Below are positions 1 to 13,600 of a DNA stretch of 64,000 nt, one piece after another (positions within the stretch are counted from its first letter, which is position 1; the number at the start of each line of letters is the position of its first letter). Source of the stretch: Liolophura sinensis (taxonomy: Eukaryota > Mollusca > Polyplacophora > Chitonida > Chitonidae); the NCBI RefSeq assembly GCF_032854445.1, contig NW_027018061.1, forward strand, positions 33,930-97,929. Direction: 5' to 3'. The notes beneath the pieces were generated by a model. It was not told where the DNA came from, made no database searches, and worked only from the letters and a program-made list of their open reading frames with translations. A program made the position numbers and the translations under genes.

Positions 1-3000
1 GTTATGTGCCCTTCGGTAGCCCAGAAAACGTCAAATCTTTGGGCTAAGCCCATTTAACTCACCCAGCAATTGCCTTACTTCTAAGTGCAAGACAATCTCA
101 ATGTCTTTATCTACGTGTAGAAAAACCACACCATTTGTACGTGATAAACACAAGGTACTTGATACAGTCTGCTGTAAAAAGTACAACTGAACACTGACTC
201 ACTTCAGTAATGTGCCAAAAGATGCGGAATTGAGCCAGGCATCGGCAGCTGTTGAAAAATTGCAAATTACCCTGGTTTCCATGGAGTAAGAGCCGTTGCT
301 GGGCACGTGATTATGACATAAATGATCATTCAGTTGTCACTACAGCCAAAAGTATTGGTTGGAGAGCAACGCGGTTTGCACCATTCGAGTTGTCGTCACA
401 AAATACGTCGGATTAGCCTCTTACCAGCAGCACTGGAACAGTTTTTCCACTTTTGCATTTTTGCCTGGTCTTTTTGTTAATTGAAATCGGCTACACTGTA
501 CTCTGTACAATCGCGACTGGTCATTACTATATTCAACTTTTGACTATAAGTTATGTGCCCTTCGGTAGCCCAGAAGACCTGAAATCTTTGGGCCAAGCCC
601 ATTTAACTCACCCAGGAATTGTCTTACTTCTAAGTCCAAGACAATCTCAATGTCTTTATCTACGTGTAGAAAAACCACACCATTTGTACGTGAAAAACAC
701 AAGGGAGTTGATACAGTCTGCTGTAAAAAGTACAACTGACCACAGACCCACATAAATAAGGTGCCAAAAGATGCGGAATTGAGCCAGGCATCGGCAGCTG
801 TTGAAAATTGCAAATTTCCCTGGTTTCCATGGAGTAAGAGCCGTTGCTGGGCACGTGATTATGACATAAATGATCATTCAATTGTCGCTACAACCAAACG
901 TATTGGTCGGAGAGCAACGCGGATTGCACCATTCGATTTCTCGTCACAAAATACGTCGGATTAGCCTCTTACCAGCAGCACTGGAACAGTTTTCGCACTT
1001 TTGCCTTTTTGCCTGGTCTTTTTGTTAATTGAAATCGGCTACACTGTACTCTGTACAATCGCGACTGGTCATTACTATATTCAACTTTTGACTATAAGTT
1101 ATGTGCCCTTCGGTAGCCCAGAAGACGTCAAATCTTTGGGCCAAGCCCATTTAACTCACCCTGGCAATTGTCTTACTTCTAAGTCCAAGACAATCTCAAT
1201 GTCTTTATCTACGTGTAGAAAAATCACACCATTTGTACATAAAAAACACAAGGTACTTGATACAGTCTGCTGTAAAAAGTACAACTAAACACTGACCCAC
1301 ATTTATAAGGTGCCAAAAGATGCGGAATTGGGCCAGGCATCGGCAGCTGTTAAAAAATTGCAAATATCCCTGGTTTCCATGGAGTAAGAGCCGTTGCTGG
1401 GCACGTGATTATGACATCAATGATCATTCAATTGTCGCTACACCAAAAGTATTGGTCGGAGAGCAACGCGGTTTGCACCATTCGATTTCTCGTCACAAAG
1501 TACGTCGGATTAGCCTCTTACCAGCAGCACTGGAACAGTTTTTCCACTTTTGCATTTTTACCTGGTCTTTTTGTTAATTGAAAATCGGCTACACTGTACT
1601 CTATACAATCGCGACTGGTCATTACTATATTCAACTTTTGACTATATGTTATGTGCCCTTCGGTAGCCCAGAAAACGTCAAATCTTAGGGCTAAGCCCAT
1701 TTAACTCACCCAGCAATTGCCTTACTTCTAAGTGCAAGACAATCTCAATGTCTTTATCTACGTGTAGAAAAACCACACCATTTGTACGTGATAAACACAA
1801 GGTACTTGATACAGTCTGCTGTTAAAAGTACAACTGAACACTGACTCACTTCAGTAAGGTGCCAAAAGATGCGGAATTGAGCCAGGCATCGGCAGCTGTT
1901 GAAAAATTGCAAATTACCCTGGTTTCCATGGAGTAAGAGCCGTTGCTGGGCACGTGATTATGACATAAATGATCATTCAATTGTCACTACAGCCAAAAGT
2001 ATTGGTTGGAGAGCAACGCGGTTTGCACCATTCGAGTTGTCGTCACAAAATACGTCGGATTAGCCTCTTACCAGCAGCACTGGAACAGTTTTTCCACTTT
2101 TGCATTTTTGCCTGGTTATTTTGTTAATTGAAATCGGCTACACTGTACTCTGTACAATCGCGACTGGTCATTACTATATTCAACTTTTGACTATAAGTTA
2201 TGTGCCCTTCGGTAGCCCAGAAGACCTGAAATCTTTGGGCTAAGCCCATTTAACTCAGCCAGCAATTGCCTTACTTCTAAGTGCAAGACAATCTCAATGT
2301 CTTTATCTACGTGTAGAAAAACCACACCATTTGTACGTGATAAACACAAGGTACTTGATACAGTCTGCTGTAAAAAGTACAACTGAACACTGACCCACTT
2401 CAGTAAGGTGCCAAAAGATGCGGAATTGAGCCAGGCATCGGCAGCTGTTGAAAAATTGCAAATTTCCCTGGTTTCCATGGAGTAAGAGCCGTTGCTGGGC
2501 ACGTGATTATGACATAAATAATCATTCAATTGTCACTACAGCCAAAAGTATTGGTCGGAGAGCAACGCGGTTTGCACCATTCGATTTCTCGTCACAAAAT
2601 ACGTCGGATTAGCCTCTTAACAGCAGCACTGGAACAGTTTTCGCACTTTTGCAATTTTGCCTGGTCTTTTTGTTAATTGAAATCGGCTACACTGTACTCT
2701 GTACAATGGCGACTGGTCATTACTATATTCAACTTTTGACTATAAGTTATGTGCCCTTCGGTAGCCCAGAAGACCTGAAATCTTTGGGCCAAGCCCATTT
2801 AACTCACCCAGCAATTGTCTTACTTCTAAGTGCAAGACAATCTCAATGTCTTTATCTACGTGTAGAAAAACCACACCATTTGTACGTAAAAAACACAAGG
2901 TACTTGATACAGTCTGCTGTAAAAAGTACAACTAAACACTGACCCACATTTATAAGGTGCCAAAAGATGCGGAATTGGGCCAGGCATCGGCAGCTGTTAA

Positions 3001-5489
3001 AAATTGCAAATATCCCTGGTTTTAATGGAGTAAGAGCCGTTGCTACGCACGTGATTATGACATCAATGATCATTCAATTGTCACTACAGCCAAAAGTATT
3101 GGTCGGAGAGCAACGCGGTTTGCACCATTCGTTTTCTCGTTACAAAATACGTCGGATTAGCCTCTTACCAGCAGCACTGGAACAGTTTTCGCACTTTTGC
3201 ATTTTTACCTGGTCTTTTTGTTAATTGAAATCGGCTACACTGTACTGTGTACAATCGCGACTGGTCATTACTATATTCAACTTTTGACTATAAGTTATGT
3301 GCCCTTCGGTAGCCCAGAAGACCTGAAATCTTTGGGCTAAGCCCATTTAACTCACCCAGCAATTGCCTTACTTCTAAGTGCAAGACAATCTCAATGTCTT
3401 TATCTACGTGTAGAAAAACCACACCATTTGTACGTGAGAAACACAAGGTAGTTGATACAGTCTGCTGTAAAAAGTACAACTGAACACTGACCCACTTCAG
3501 TAAGGTGCCAAAAGATGCGGAATTGAGCCAGGCATCGGCAGCTGTTGAAAAATTGCAAATTTCCCTGGTTTCCATGGAGTAAGAGCCGTTGCTGGCCACG
3601 TGATTATGACATAAATGATCATTCAAATGTCACTACAGCCAAAAGTATTGGTCGGAGAGCAACGCGGTTTGCACCATTCGATTTCTCGTCACAAAATACG
3701 TCGGATTAGCCTCTTACCAGCAGCACTGGAACAGTTTTTCCACTTTTGCATTTTTGCCTGGTCTTTTTGTTAATTGAAATCGGCTACACTGTACTCTGTA
3801 CAATCGCGACTGGTCATTACTATATTCAACTTTTGACTATAAGTTATGTGCCCTCCGGTAGCCCAGAAGACGTCTAATCTTTCGGCTAAGCCCATTTAAC
3901 TCACCCAGCAATTGTCTTACTTCTAAGTGCAAGACAATCTCAATGTCTTTATCTACGTGTAGAAAAACCACACCATATGTACGTGAAAAACACAAGGTAC
4001 TTGATACAGTCTGCTGTAAAAAGTACAACTGAACACTGACCCACATTTATAAGGTGCCAGAAGATGCGGAATTGGGCCAGGCATCGGCAGCTGTTGAAAA
4101 ATTGCAAATATCCCTGGTTTCCATGGAGTAAGAGCCGTTGCTGGGCACGTGATTATGACATCAATGATCATTGAATTGTCGCTACAGCCAAACGTATTGG
4201 TCGGAGAGCAACGTGGTTTGCACCATTCGATTTCTCGTCACAAAATACGTCGGATTAGCCTCTTACCAGCAGCACTGGAACAGTTTTTCCACTTTTGCAT
4301 TTTTGCCTTGTCTTTTTGTTAATTGAAATCGGCTACACTGTACTCTGTACAATCGCGACTGGTCATTACTATATTCAACTTTTGACTATAAGTTATGTGC
4401 CCTTCGGTAGCCCAGAAGACGTCAAATCTTTGGGCTAAGCCCATTTAACTCACCCAGCAATTGTCTTACTTCTTAGTCCAAGACAATCTCAATGTCTTTA
4501 TCTACGTGTAGAAAGACCAGACCATTTGTACATAAAAAACACAAGGTACTTGATACAGTCTGCTGTAAAAAGTACAACTGACCACAGACCCACATTTATA
4601 AGGTGCCAAAAGATGCGGAATTGGGCCAGGTATCGGCAGCTGTTGAAAAATTGCAAATATCCCTGGTTTCCATGGAGTAAGAGCCGTTGCTGTGCACGTG
4701 ATTATGACATAAATGATCATTCAATTGTCGCTACAGGCAAAAGTATTGGTCGGAGAGCAACGCGGTTTGCACCATTCGATTTGTCGTCACAAAATACGTC
4801 GGATTAGCCTCTTACCAGCAGCACTGGAACAATTTTTCCAATTTTGCGTTTTTGCCTGGTCTTTTTGTTAATTGAAATCGGCTACACTGTACTCTGTACA
4901 ATGGCGACTGGTCATTACTATATTCAACTTTTAACTATAAGTTATGTGCCCTTCGGTAGCCCAGAAGACGTCAAATCTTTGGGCTAAGCCCATTTAACTC
5001 ACCCAGCAATTGCCTTACTTCTAAGTGCAAGACAATCTCAATGTCTTTATCTACGTGTAGAAAAACCACACCATTTGTACATGAAAAACACAAGGTACTT
5101 GATACAGTCTGCTGTAAAAAGTACAACTGAACACTGACCCACTTCAGTAAGGTGCCAAAAGATGCGGAATTGAGCCAGGCATCGGCAGCTGTTGAAAAAT
5201 TGCAAATTTCCCTGGTTTCCATGGAGTAAGAGCCGTTGCTGGGCACGTGATTATGACATAAATAATCATGCAATTGTCACTACAGCCAAAAGTATTGGTC
5301 GGAGAGCAACGTGGTTTGCACCATTGGATTTCTCGTCACAAAATACGTCGGATTAGCCTCTTACCAGCAGCACTGGAACAGTTTTTCCACTTTTGCATTT
5401 TTACCTGGTCTTTTTGTTAATTGAAATCGGCTACACTGTACTGTGTACAATCGCGACTGGTCATTACTATATTCAACTTTTGACTATAA
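1..5489 (+). repeat. Array segment 1: ten monomers
   Basis: Monomers start at 1, 550, 1098, 1648, 2197, 2746, 3294, 3843, 4392 and 4941. The copies at 1 and 1648 share rare variants (GAAAACGTCAAAT, AAATTACCCTGG, TTGGTTGGAGAGC, CGAGTTGTCG), so they are paralogous at a three-monomer spacing. The copy at 4392 carries a distinctive variant (CCAGGTATCGGCAG, CTACAGGCAAAAG, CAATTTTTCCAATTTTGCG) that returns in the copy at 7922. Nothing except monomer sequence is present. Confidence 0.96.
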
Positions 5490-5725
5490 GTTATGTGCCC
5501 TTCGGTAGCCCAGAAGACGTCAAATCTTTGGGCTAAGCCCATTTAACTCACCCAGCAATTGCCTTACTTCTAAGTGCAAGACAATCTCAATGTCTTTATC
5601 TACGTGTAGAAAAACAGTTTTTCCACTTTTGCATTTTTGCCTGGTCTTTTTGTTAATTGAAATCGGCTACACAGTACTGTGTACAATCGCGACTGGTCAT
5701 TACTATATTCAACTTTTGACTATAA
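5490..5725 (+). repeat. Internally deleted monomer, 236 bp
   Basis: This copy runs normally to the TACGTGTAGAAAAAC motif and then joins directly to the AACAGTTTTTCC motif that normally lies 313 bp further on. The trinucleotide AAC (5613-5615) is shared by both flanks, which is a microhomology signature of a deletion or template switch. After the junction the sequence is canonical up to the next anchor at 5726. It is the only grossly shortened internal monomer in the window and shifts array phase by 236 bp. Confidence 0.95.
5668..5683. other. 16-bp perfect palindrome TACACAGTACTGTGTA
   Basis: In this copy the usual CTACACTGTACTCTGTAC becomes CTACACAGTACTGTGTAC, giving a perfect 16-bp palindrome. 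The same allele occurs at 16115-16130. Both lie in copies preceded by a canonical TTTTTGCCTGG stretch. It is a variant of the ubiquitous 13-bp dyad. Confidence 0.85.
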
Positions 5726-6058
5726 GTTATGTGCCCTTCGGTAGCCCAGAAGACCTGAAATCTTTGGGCCAAGCCCATTTAACTCACCCAGCAATTGTCT
5801 TACTTCTAAGTCCAAGACAATCTCAATGTCTTTATCTACGTGTAGAAAAACCACACCATTTGTACGTGAAAAACACAAGGTACTTGATACAGTCTGCTGT
5901 AAAAAGTACAACTGACCACAGACCCACATGAATAAGGTGCCAAAAGATGCGGAATTGAGCGAGGCATCGGCAGCTGTTGAAAAATTGCAAATTTCCCTGG
6001 TTTCCATGGAGTAAGAGCCGTTGCTGGGCACGTGATTATGACATAAATGATCATTCAA
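5720..6058 (-). other. Recurrent reverse-strand open frame (112 codons), representative, probably not a gene
   Basis: The minus strand of many monomers carries this 112-codon frame, beginning MNDHLCHNHV and ending YRRAHNL. Close relatives occur in dozens of copies, for example 16716-17051, 26050-26388 and 27697-28035. Between copies the amino acid changes are frequent and non-conservative (GLGPKI, GLSPKI, GLDPKI, GLSRKI; FMWV or LKWV), and other copies lose the start, lose the end or shift frame. The pattern looks like drift plus homogenisation. The product resembles no family that I know, and I do not claim expression. Confidence 0.25.
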
Positions 6059-9000
6059 TTGTCGCTACAGCCAAACGTATTGGTCGGAGAGCAACGCGGA
6101 TTGCACCATTCGATTTTTCGTCACAAAATACGTCGGATTAGCCTCTTACCAGCAGCACTGGAACAGTTTTTCCACTTTTGCATTTTTGCCTGGTCTTTTT
6201 GTTAATTGAAATCGGCTACACTGTACTCTGTACAATCGCGACTGGTCATTACTATATTCAACTTTTGACTATAAGTTATGTGCCCTTCGGTAGCCCAGAA
6301 GACCTCAAATCTTTGGGCCAAGCCCATTTAACTCACCCAGCAATTGTCTTACTTCTAAGTGCAATACAATCTCAATGTCTTTATCTACGTGTAGAAAAAC
6401 CACACCATTTGTACGTGATAAACACAAGGTACTTGATACAGTCTGCTGTAAAAAGTACAACTGACCACTGACCCACTTCAGTAAGGTGCCAAAAGATGCG
6501 GAATTGAGCCAGGCATCGGCAGCTGTTGAAAAATTGCAAATATCCCTGGTTTCCATGGAGTAAGAGCCGTTGCAGGGCACGTGATTATGACATAAATGAT
6601 CATTCAATTGTCACTACAGCCAAAAGTATTGGTCGGAGAACAACGCGGTTTGCACCATTCGATTTCTCGTCACAAAATACGTCGGATTAGCCTCTTACCA
6701 GCAGCACTGGAACAGTTTTTTAACTTTTGCATTTTTGCCTGGTCTTTTTGTTAATTGAAATCGGCTACACTGTACTCTGTACAATCGCGACTGGTCATTA
6801 CTATATTCAACTTTTGACTATATGTTATGTGCCTTTCGGTAGCCCAGAAGACCTGAAATCTTTGGGCTAAGCCCATTTAACTCAGCCAGCAATTGCCTTA
6901 CTTCTAAGTGCAAGACAATCTCAATGTCTTTATCTACGTGTAGAAAAACCACACCATTTGTACGTGAGAAACACAAGGTACTTGATACAGTCTGCTGTAA
7001 AAAGTACAACTGACCACAGACCCACATGAATAAGGTGCCAAAAGATGCGGAATTGAGCCAGGCATCGGCAGCTGTTGAAAAATTGCAAATTTCCCTGGTT
7101 TCCATGGAGTAAGAGCCGTTGCTGGGCACGTGATTATGACATCAATGATCATGCAATTGTCGCTACAGCCAAAAGTGTTGGTCGGAGAGCAACGTGCTTT
7201 GCACCATTGGATTTCTCGTCACAAAATACGTCGGATTAGCCTCTTACCAGCAGCACTGGAACAGTTTTTCCACTTTTGCATTTTTACCTGGTCTTTTTGT
7301 TAATTGAAATCGGCTACACTGTATTCTGTACAATCGCGACTGGTCATTACTATATTCAACTTTTGACTATAAGTTATGTGCCCTTCGGTAGCCCAGAAGA
7401 CGTCAAATCTTTGGGCTAAGCCCATTTAACTCACCCAGCAATTGCCTTACTTCTAAGTGCAAGACAATCTCAATGTCTTTATCTACGTGTAGAAAAACCA
7501 CACCATTTGTACATAAAAAACACAAGGTACTTGATACAGTCTGCTGTAAAAAGTACAACTGAACACTGACTCACTTCAGTAAGGTGCCAAAAGATGCGGA
7601 ATTGAGCCAGGCATCGGCAGCTGTTGAAAAATTGCAAATTTCCCTGGTTTCCATGGAGTAAGAGCCGTTGCAGGGCACGTGATTATGACATAAATGATCA
7701 TTCAATTGTCACTACAGCCAAAAGTATTGGTCGGAGAGCAACGCGGATTGCACCATTGGATTTCTCGTCACAAAATACGTCGGATTAGCCTCTTACCAGC
7801 AGCACTGGAACAGTTTTTCCACTTTTGCATTTTTGCCTGGTCTTTTTGTTAATTGAAATCGGCTACACTATACTCTGTACAATCGCGACTGGTCATTACT
7901 ATATTCAACTTTTGACTATAAGTTATGTGCCCTTCGGTAGCCCAGAAGACCTGAAATCTTTGGGTCAAGCCCATTTAACTCACCCAACAATTGTCTTACT
8001 TCTAAGTGCAAGACAATCTCAATGTCTTTATCTACGTGTAGAAAAACCACACCATTTGTACATAAAAAACAAAAGGTACTTGATACAGTCTGCTGTAACA
8101 AGTACAACTGACCACAGACCCACATTTATAAGGTGCCAAAAGATGCGGAATTGGGCCAGGTATCGGCAGCTGTTGAAAAATTGCAAATTTCCCTGGTTTC
8201 CATGGAGTAAGAGCCGTTGCTGTGCACGTGATTATGACATAAATGATCATTCAATTGTCGCTACAGGCAAAAGTATTGGTCGGAGAGCAACGCGGTTTGC
8301 ACCATTCGATTTCTCGTCACAAAATACGTCGGATTAGCCTCTTACCAGCAGCACTGGAACAATTTTTCCAATTTTGCGTTTTTGCCTGGTCTTTTTGTTA
8401 ATTGAAATCGGCTACACTGTACTCTGTACAATGGCGACTGGTCATTACTATATTCAACTTTTGACTATAAGTTATGTGCCCTTCGGTAGCCCAGAAGATC
8501 TGAAAACTTTGGGCTAAGTCCATTTAACTCACCCAGCAATTGTCTTACTTTTAAGTGCAAGACAATCTCAATGTCTTTATCTACGTGTAGAAAAACCACA
8601 CCATTTGTACATAAAAAACACAAGGTACTTGATACAGTCTGCTGTAAAAAGTACAACTAAACACTGACCAACATTTATAAGGTGCCAAAAGATGCGGAAT
8701 TGAGCCAGGCATCGGCAGCTGTTGAAAAATTGCAAATTTCCCTGGTTTCCATGGAGTAAGAGCCGTTGCTGGGCACGTGATTATGACATAAATGATCATT
8801 CAATTGTCACTACAGCCAAAAGTATTGGTCGGAGAGCAACGCGGTTTGCACCATTCGATTTCTCGTGACAAAATACGTCGGATTAGCCTCTTACCAGCAG
8901 CAGTGGAACAGTTTTCGCACTTTTGCATTTTTGCCTGGTCTTTTTGTTAATTGAAATCGGCTACACTGTACTCTGTACAATCGCGACTGGTCATTACTAT

Positions 9001-10666
9001 ATTCAACTTTTGACTATAAGTTATGTGCCCTTCGGTAGCCCAGAAGACCTGAAATCTTTGGGCTAAGCCCATTTAACTCAGCCAGCAATTGTCTTACTTC
9101 TAAGTGCAAGACAATCTCAATGTCTTTATCTACGTGTAGAAAAACCACACCATTTGTACATAAAAAACACAAGGTACTTGATACAGTCTGCTGTAAAAAG
9201 TACAACTAAACACTGACCAACATTTATAAGGTGCCAAAAGATGCGGAATTGAGCCAGGCATCGGCAGCTGTTGAAAAATTGCAAATTTCCCTGGTTTCCA
9301 TGGAGTAAGAGCTGTTGCTGGGCACGTGATTATGACATAAATGATCATTCAATTGTCACTACAGCCAAAAGTATTGGTCGGAGAGCAACGCGGTTTGCAC
9401 CATTCGATTTCTCGTCACAAAATACGTCGGATTAGCCTCTTACCAGCAGCACTGGAACAGTTTTTCTTCTTTTGCATTTTTGCCTGGTCTTTTTGTTAAT
9501 TGAAATCGGCTACACTGTACTCTGTACAATCGCGACTGGTCATTACTATATTCAACTTTTGACTATAATTTATGTGCCCTTCGGTAGCCCAGAAGACCTG
9601 AAATTTTTGGGCTAAGCCCATTTAACTCACCCAGCAATTGCCTTACTTCTAAGTGCAAGACAATCTCAATGTCTTTATCTACGTGTAGAAAAACCACACC
9701 ATTTGTACGTGATAAACACAAGGTACTTGATACAGTCTGCTGTAAAAAGTACAACTGAACACTGACCCACTTCAGTAAGGTGCCAAAAGATGCGGAATTG
9801 AGCCAGGCATCGGCAGCTGTTGAAAAATTGCAAATTTCCCTGGTTTCCATGGAGTAAGAGCCGTTGCTGTGCACGTGATTATGACATAAATAATCATGCA
9901 ATTGTCACTACAGCCAAAAGTATTGGTCGGAGAGCAACGTGGTTTGCACCATTGGATTTCTCGTCACAAAATACGTCGGATTAGCCTCTTACCAGCAGCA
10001 CTGGAACAGTTTTTCCACTTTTGCATTTTTGCCTGGTCTTTTTGTTAATTGAAATTGGCTACACTGTACTCTGTACAATCGCGACTGGTCATTACTATAT
10101 TCAACTTTTGACTATAAGTTATGTGCCCTTCGGTAGCCCAGATGACGTCAAATCTTTGGGCTAAGCCCATTTAACTCACCCAGCAATTGCCTTACTTCTA
10201 AGTGCAAGACAATCTCAATGTCTTTATCTACGTGTAGAAAAACCACACCATTTGTACATGAAAAACACAAGGTAATTGATACAGTCTGCTGTAAAAAGTA
10301 CAACTGAACACTGACTCACTTCAGTAAGGTGCCAAAAGATGCGGAATTGAGCCAGGCATCGGCAGCTGTTGAAAAATTGCAAATTTCCCTGGTTTCCATG
10401 GAGTAAGAGCCGTTGCTGGGCACGTGATTATGACATAAATGATCATTCAATTGTCACTACAGCCAAAAGTATTGGTCGGAGAGCAACGCGGTTTGCACCA
10501 TTCGATTTCTCGTCACAAAATACGTCGGATTAGCCTCTTACCAGCAGCACTGGAACAGTTTTCGCACTTTTGCATTTTTGCCTGGTCTTTTTGTTAATTG
10601 AAATCGGCTACACTGTACTGTGTACAATCGCGACTGGTCATTACTATATTCAACTTTTGACTATAA
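5726..10666 (+). repeat. Array segment 2: nine monomers
   Basis: Monomers start at 5726, 6275, 6824, 7373, 7922, 8471, 9020, 9569 and 10118, all 549 bp. The 3' parts of the adjacent copies at 8471 and 9020 are almost identical (shared GACCAACATTTATAAGG), suggesting a recent single-unit duplication. The anchor of the copy at 9569 is changed to TTTATGTGCCC. A monomer type with GCCTTTCGG and CAGCCAGCAATTGCC appears at 6824 and recurs at several places up to 28801. Confidence 0.96.
7825..8337 (+). other. Longest forward open frame (170 codons), probably not a gene
   Basis: An ATG-started frame spans the end of one monomer and most of the next. The N-terminus is hydrophobic (FCLVFLLIEIGYTILCTIA, residues 3-21) and could mimic a membrane segment; the rest has no motif that I recognise. 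It is open only because this copy has GGGTCAAG in place of GGGCTAAG and CATTTATAAG in place of ACTTCAG or ACATGAAT, which remove stops common in other copies. It ends at the TAG in CGGATTAGCC that almost all copies have. I see no promoter, splice context or codon-level constraint. An old coding origin cannot be excluded. Confidence 0.25.
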
Positions 10667-13600
10667 GTTATGTGCCCTTCGGTAGCCCAGAAGACCTGAA
10701 ATCTTTGGGCTAAGCCCATTTAACTCACCCAGCAATTGTCTTACTTCTAAGTGCAAGACAATCTCAATGTCTTTATCTACGTGTAGAAAAACCACACCAT
10801 TTGTACATAAAAAACACAAGGTACTTGATACAGTCTGCTGTAAAAAGTACAACTAAACACTGACCAACATTTATAAGGTGCCAAAAGATGCGGAATTGAG
10901 CCAGGCATCGGCAGCTGTTGAAAAATTGCAAATTTCCCTGGTTTCCATGGAGTAAGAGCCGTTGCAGGGCACGTGATTATGACATAAATGATCATTCAAT
11001 TGTCACTACAGCCAAAAGTATTGGTCGGAGAGCAACGCGGTTTGCACCATTCGATTTCTCGTCACAAAATACGTCGGATTAGCCTCTTACCAGCAGCACT
11101 GGAACAGTTTTTCCTCTTTTGCATTTTTGCCTGGTCTTTTTGTTAATTGAAATCGGCTACACTGTACTCTGTACAATCGCGACTGGTCATTACTATATTC
11201 AACTTTTGACTATAAGTTATGTGCCCTTCGGTAGCCCAGAAGACCTGAAATTTTTGGCCTAAGCCCATTTAACTCACCCAGCAATTGCCTTACTTCTAAA
11301 AGCAAGACAATCTCATTGTCTTTATCTACGTGTAGAAAAACCACACCATTTGTACGTGATAAACACAAGGTACTTGATACAGTCTGCTGTAAAAAGTACA
11401 ACTGAACACTGACCCACTTCAGTAAGGTGCCAAAAGATGCGGAATTGAGCCAGGCATCGGCAGCTGTTGAAAAATTGCAAATTTCCCTGGTTTCCATGGA
11501 GTAAGAGCCGTTGCTGGGCACGTGATTATGACATAATTAATCATGCAATTGTCACTACAGCCAAAAGTATTGGTCGGAGAGCAACGCGGTTTGCACCATT
11601 CGATTTCTCGTCACAAAATACGTCGGATTAGCCTCTTACCAGCAGCACTGGAACAGTTTTTTAACTTTTGCATTTTTGCCTGGTCTTTTTGTTAATTGAA
11701 ATCGGATACACTGTACTCTGTACAATCGCGACTGGTCATTACTATATTCAACTTTTGACTATAAGTTATGTGCCCTTCGGTAGCCCAGAAGACCTGAAAT
11801 TTTTGGGCTAAGCCCATTTAACTCACCCAGCAATTGCCTTACTTCTAAAAGCAAGACAATCTCAATGTCTTTATCTACGTGTAGAAAAACAACACCATTT
11901 GTACGTGATAAACACAAGGTACTTGATACAGTCTGCTGTAAAAAGTACAACTGAACACTGACCCACTTCAGTAAGGTGCCAAAAGATGCGGAATTGAGCC
12001 AGGCATCGGCAGCTGTTGAAAAATTGCAAATTTCCCTGGTTTCCATGGAGTAAGAGCCGTTGCTGGGCACGTGATTATGACATAAATAATCATGCAATTG
12101 TCACTACAGCCAAAAGTATTGGTCGGAGAGCAACGTGGTTTGCACCATTGGATTTCTCGTCACAAAATACGTCGGATTAGCCTCTTACCAGCAGCACTGG
12201 AACAGTTTTTCCACTTTTGCATTTTTGCCTGGTCTTTTTGTTAATTGAAATCGGCTACACTGTACTCTGTACAATCGCGACTGGTCATTACTATATTCAA
12301 CTTTTGACTATAAGTTATGTGCCCTTCGGTAGCCCAGAAGACTTCAAATCTTTGGGCCAAGCCCATTTAACTCACCCAGCAATTGTCTTACTTCTAAGTC
12401 CAAGACAATCTCAATGTCTTTATCTACGTGTAGAAAAACCACACCATTTGTACATAAAAAACACAAGGTACTTGATACAGTCTGCTGTAAAAAGTACAAC
12501 TAAACACTGACCAACATTTATAAGGTGCCAAAAGATGCGGAATTGAGCCAGGCATCGGCAGCTGTTGAAAAATTGCAAATTTCCCTGGTTTCCATGGAGT
12601 AAGAGCCGTTGCAGGGCACGTGATTATGACATAAATGATCATTCAATTGTCACTACAGCCAAAAGTATTGGTCGGAGAGCAACGCGGTTTGCACCATTCG
12701 ATTTCTCGTCACAAAATACGTCGGATTAGCCTCTTACCAGCAGCACTGGAACAGTTTTTCCTCTTTTGCATTTTTGCCTGGTCTTTTTGTTAATTGAAAT
12801 CGGCTACACTGTACTCTGTACAATCGCGACTGGTCATTACTATATTCAACTTTTGACTATAAGTTATGTGCCCTTCGGTAGCCCAGAAGACCTGAAATTT
12901 TTGGCCTAAGCCCATTTAACTCACCCAGCAATTGCCTTACTTCTAAAAGCAAGACAATCTCATTGTCTTTATCTACGTGTAGAAAAACCACACCATTTGT
13001 ACGTGATAAACACAAGGTACTTGATACAGTCTGCTGTAAAAAGTACAACTGAACACTGACCCACTTCAGTAAGGTGCCAAAAGATGCGGAATTGAGCCAG
13101 GCATCGGCAGCTGTTGAAAAATTGCAAATTTCCCTGGTTTCCATGGAGTAAGAGCCGTTGCTGGGCACGTGATTATGACATAATTAATCATGCAATTGTC
13201 ACTACAGCCAAAAGTACTGGTCGGAGAGCAACGCGGTTTGCACCATTCGATTTCTCGTCACAAAATACGTCGGATTAGCCTCTTACCAGCAGCACTGGAA
13301 CAGTTTTTTAACTTTTGCATTTTTGCCTGGTCTTTTTGTTAATTGAAATCGGCTACACTGTACTCTGTACAATCGCGACTGGTCATTACTATATTCAACT
13401 TTTGACTATAAGTTATGTGCCCTTCGGTAGCCCAGAAGACCTGAAATTTTTGGGCTAAGCCCATTTAACTCACCCAGCAATTGCCTTACTTCTAAAAGCA
13501 AGACAATCTCAATGTCTTTATCTACGTGTAGAAAAACAACACCATTTGTACGTGATAAACACAAGGTACTTGATACAGTCTGCTGTAAAAAGTACAACTG

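Noticed and set aside
1685-1690. Telomere-like TTAGGG
   Set aside because: It is a single T-to-A change in the normal CTTTGGGC motif of one monomer, without tandem TTAGGG copies.
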